Under the pieces are notes generated by a model. That model worked only from the letters and a program-made list of their open reading frames with translations. It had not been told where the DNA came from and made no database searches. Source: Candidatus Culexmicrobium profundum (GTDB lineage Archaea; Thermoproteota; Methanomethylicia; Culexarchaeales; Culexmicrobiaceae). Taken from it: a DNA stretch of 5,626 bases. The position numbers and the translations under genes are program-made. The stretch lies in NCBI GenBank assembly GCA_025061245.1, contig JANZKD010000241.1:1-5626 (forward strand). Reading direction: 5' to 3'. Positions 4,839 to 5,626 of this stretch are shown here, in pieces (the first letter of the stretch is position 1; each line of letters begins with the position of its first letter).

Positions 4839-5625
4839 CTCTTCCTTCAATATATGACTTAATAAGTACATCAATATCTTTAATTCCAACTCTAACTTGC
4901 CGCCAAGTATCCCTATCCCTCAAAGTAACAGTGTTATCATTTAAGGATTGATAATCAACTGTAACAGCTATTGGAACCCCTATTTCATCAGCCCGAACAT
5001 ACCTCCGGCCAATAGAACCTGAATCATCATATTCAACTCTCAAACCACTATTCCTAAGCCTCTCATATACTTGAAAAGCAAGTTCAGGTAATCCATCCTT
5101 GTTAACTAATGGAAAAACACATACCTGTATAGGTGCAACATCCTTTGGAAGCCTCAGCACTATACGTCCATTCTTTTCAGAAAAAGCATACTCCAGGGTA
5201 GCATAAACTATTCTATCTGCACCAAACGACGGCTCAATTACTTGAGGTATAAATCTCCTACCCTTAACTTCAAATTTCTCCTTAGTAATAATAAAGCAAT
5301 CTCTATTTAACTTAAAGCCTAAAATTTCAATAAATCCCCTACCGTTAAGTTCACTAATTATTTCATCAGAGCTCATTGATTGAAGAACAGAAATTATTTT
5401 TTTAGCGTCACCTCTAAACGTTTTACCTATAACATGCATATTTGGCTTAACAACAAATTTCTCAGTAATTATTGGCTGAGAAAACGGCTTAAAAACTCTT
5501 AAATCCACACCACTATACTCCATATGTCGTTTTAAGTCATAATCAGTTCGATGCGAGTAACCAGCTATTTCAACCCATCCCCATCGTTCAAGCTTAACAA
5601 CTTGATCATAAGTTTGAGCTGAATA
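4807..5625 (-). CDS. glyS: Glycyl-tRNA synthetase, C-terminal part (5' end outside window)
   Basis: The enzyme attaches glycine to tRNA-Gly using ATP, in the cytoplasm. It is of the dimeric class II type of archaea, eukaryotes and some bacteria. The frame stays open to the right edge, so the gene continues outside the window; 272 residues are visible, about half of a ~570-aa protein. The ATG at 5523 is not the start: it is the Met inside RTDYDLKRHMEYSG (fragment residues 26-39), a conserved GlyRS segment preceded by WGWVEIAGYSH. An insertion-like region follows (about 55-120), then class II motif 3, EPSFGADR (131-138), with the ATP-binding Arg. The anticodon-binding domain spans about 162-260 (DVAPIQVCVFPL, YDDSGSIGRRYVRADEIG, TLRDRDTWRQVRV). 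The stop TAG lies inside the end of the convergent DUF2098-like gene, giving a 32-base tail overlap. All visible key motifs are intact. Confidence 0.96.
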   Translation of the reverse strand, partial: YSAQTYDQVVKLERWGWVEIAGYSHRTDYDLKRHMEYSGVDLRVFKPFSQPIITEKFVVKPNMHVIGKTFRGDAKKIISVLQSMSSDEIISELNGRGFIEILGFKLNRDCFIITKEKFEVKGRRFIPQVIEPSFGADRIVYATLEYAFSEKNGRIVLRLPKDVAPIQVCVFPLVNKDGLPELAFQVYERLRNSGLRVEYDDSGSIGRRYVRADEIGVPIAVTVDYQSLNDNTVTLRDRDTWRQVRVGIKDIDVLIKSYIEGRVKFHELGPLV

Positions 5626-5626
5626 A

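Noticed and set aside
4807..5523. A complete 238-aa protein starting at the ATG at 5523
   Set aside because: The codons upstream to 5625 encode a conserved GlyRS segment ending in RTDYDLKRH, in frame. The ATG is internal.
1..5626. CRISPR arrays, tRNA or rRNA genes, insertion sequences, prophage or defence genes
   Set aside because: No repeated spacer-like units, cloverleaf-like segments, transposase motifs or terminal inverted repeats were seen. All intergenic gaps are under 80 bases and the genes are of ordinary chromosomal type.

Overview
The window comes from an archaeon. The genes are archaeal in type: an archaeal-type inositol-1-phosphate synthase, a homotypic-sized tRNA-intron endonuclease, a single-chain class II glycyl-tRNA synthetase, a DUF2098-like protein and a TRAM-bearing radical SAM protein. 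Starts are preceded by GGTGA/GGAG-type Shine-Dalgarno sites and by TATA-like boxes. Base composition is AT-rich, with heavy use of ATA (Ile) and AGA/AGG (Arg) codons, which fits a thermophilic Thermoproteota/TACK-type lineage. The exact lineage cannot be fixed from this stretch. DUF2098-like proteins are best known from methanogens, but one gene does not make this a methanogen.

Layout, left to right: (1) the 3' end of ino1 (+, cut by the left edge), followed 45 nt later by an unrecognised 152-aa coiled-coil-containing protein (+). (2) endA (-), convergent with that gene and separated from it by one base. (3) A 77-nt divergent intergenic segment with one AT-rich box that can act as a TATA element in both directions, between endA (-) and a multi-pass membrane protein of the LPG_synthase_TM/UPF0104 flippase-like family (+). 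(4) A leftward two-gene operon: a small predicted beta-barrel protein, then a 535-aa B12-binding/radical SAM/TRAM protein whose 3' end nearly abuts the membrane protein gene. (5) A 59-nt divergent promoter region, then a 66-aa DUF2098-like protein (+). (6) The 3' part of glyS (-), which overlaps the DUF2098-like gene tail to tail and runs off the right edge.

How the genes relate: ino1 makes the inositol phosphate headgroup precursor used in archaeal phospholipids and, in hyperthermophiles, in inositol-phosphate solutes. The nearby membrane protein belongs to a family tied to lipid or lipid-linked sugar handling, so a loose lipid theme is possible but unproven. endA, glyS and the TRAM-bearing radical SAM enzyme point to tRNA/translation. 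The most unusual item is the radical SAM protein: its iron-sulfur signature is interrupted by about 40 residues that carry a ferredoxin-like set of cysteines. No tRNA or rRNA gene, CRISPR array, insertion sequence or long repeat was seen. The window is almost entirely coding, and no gap exceeds 80 bases.
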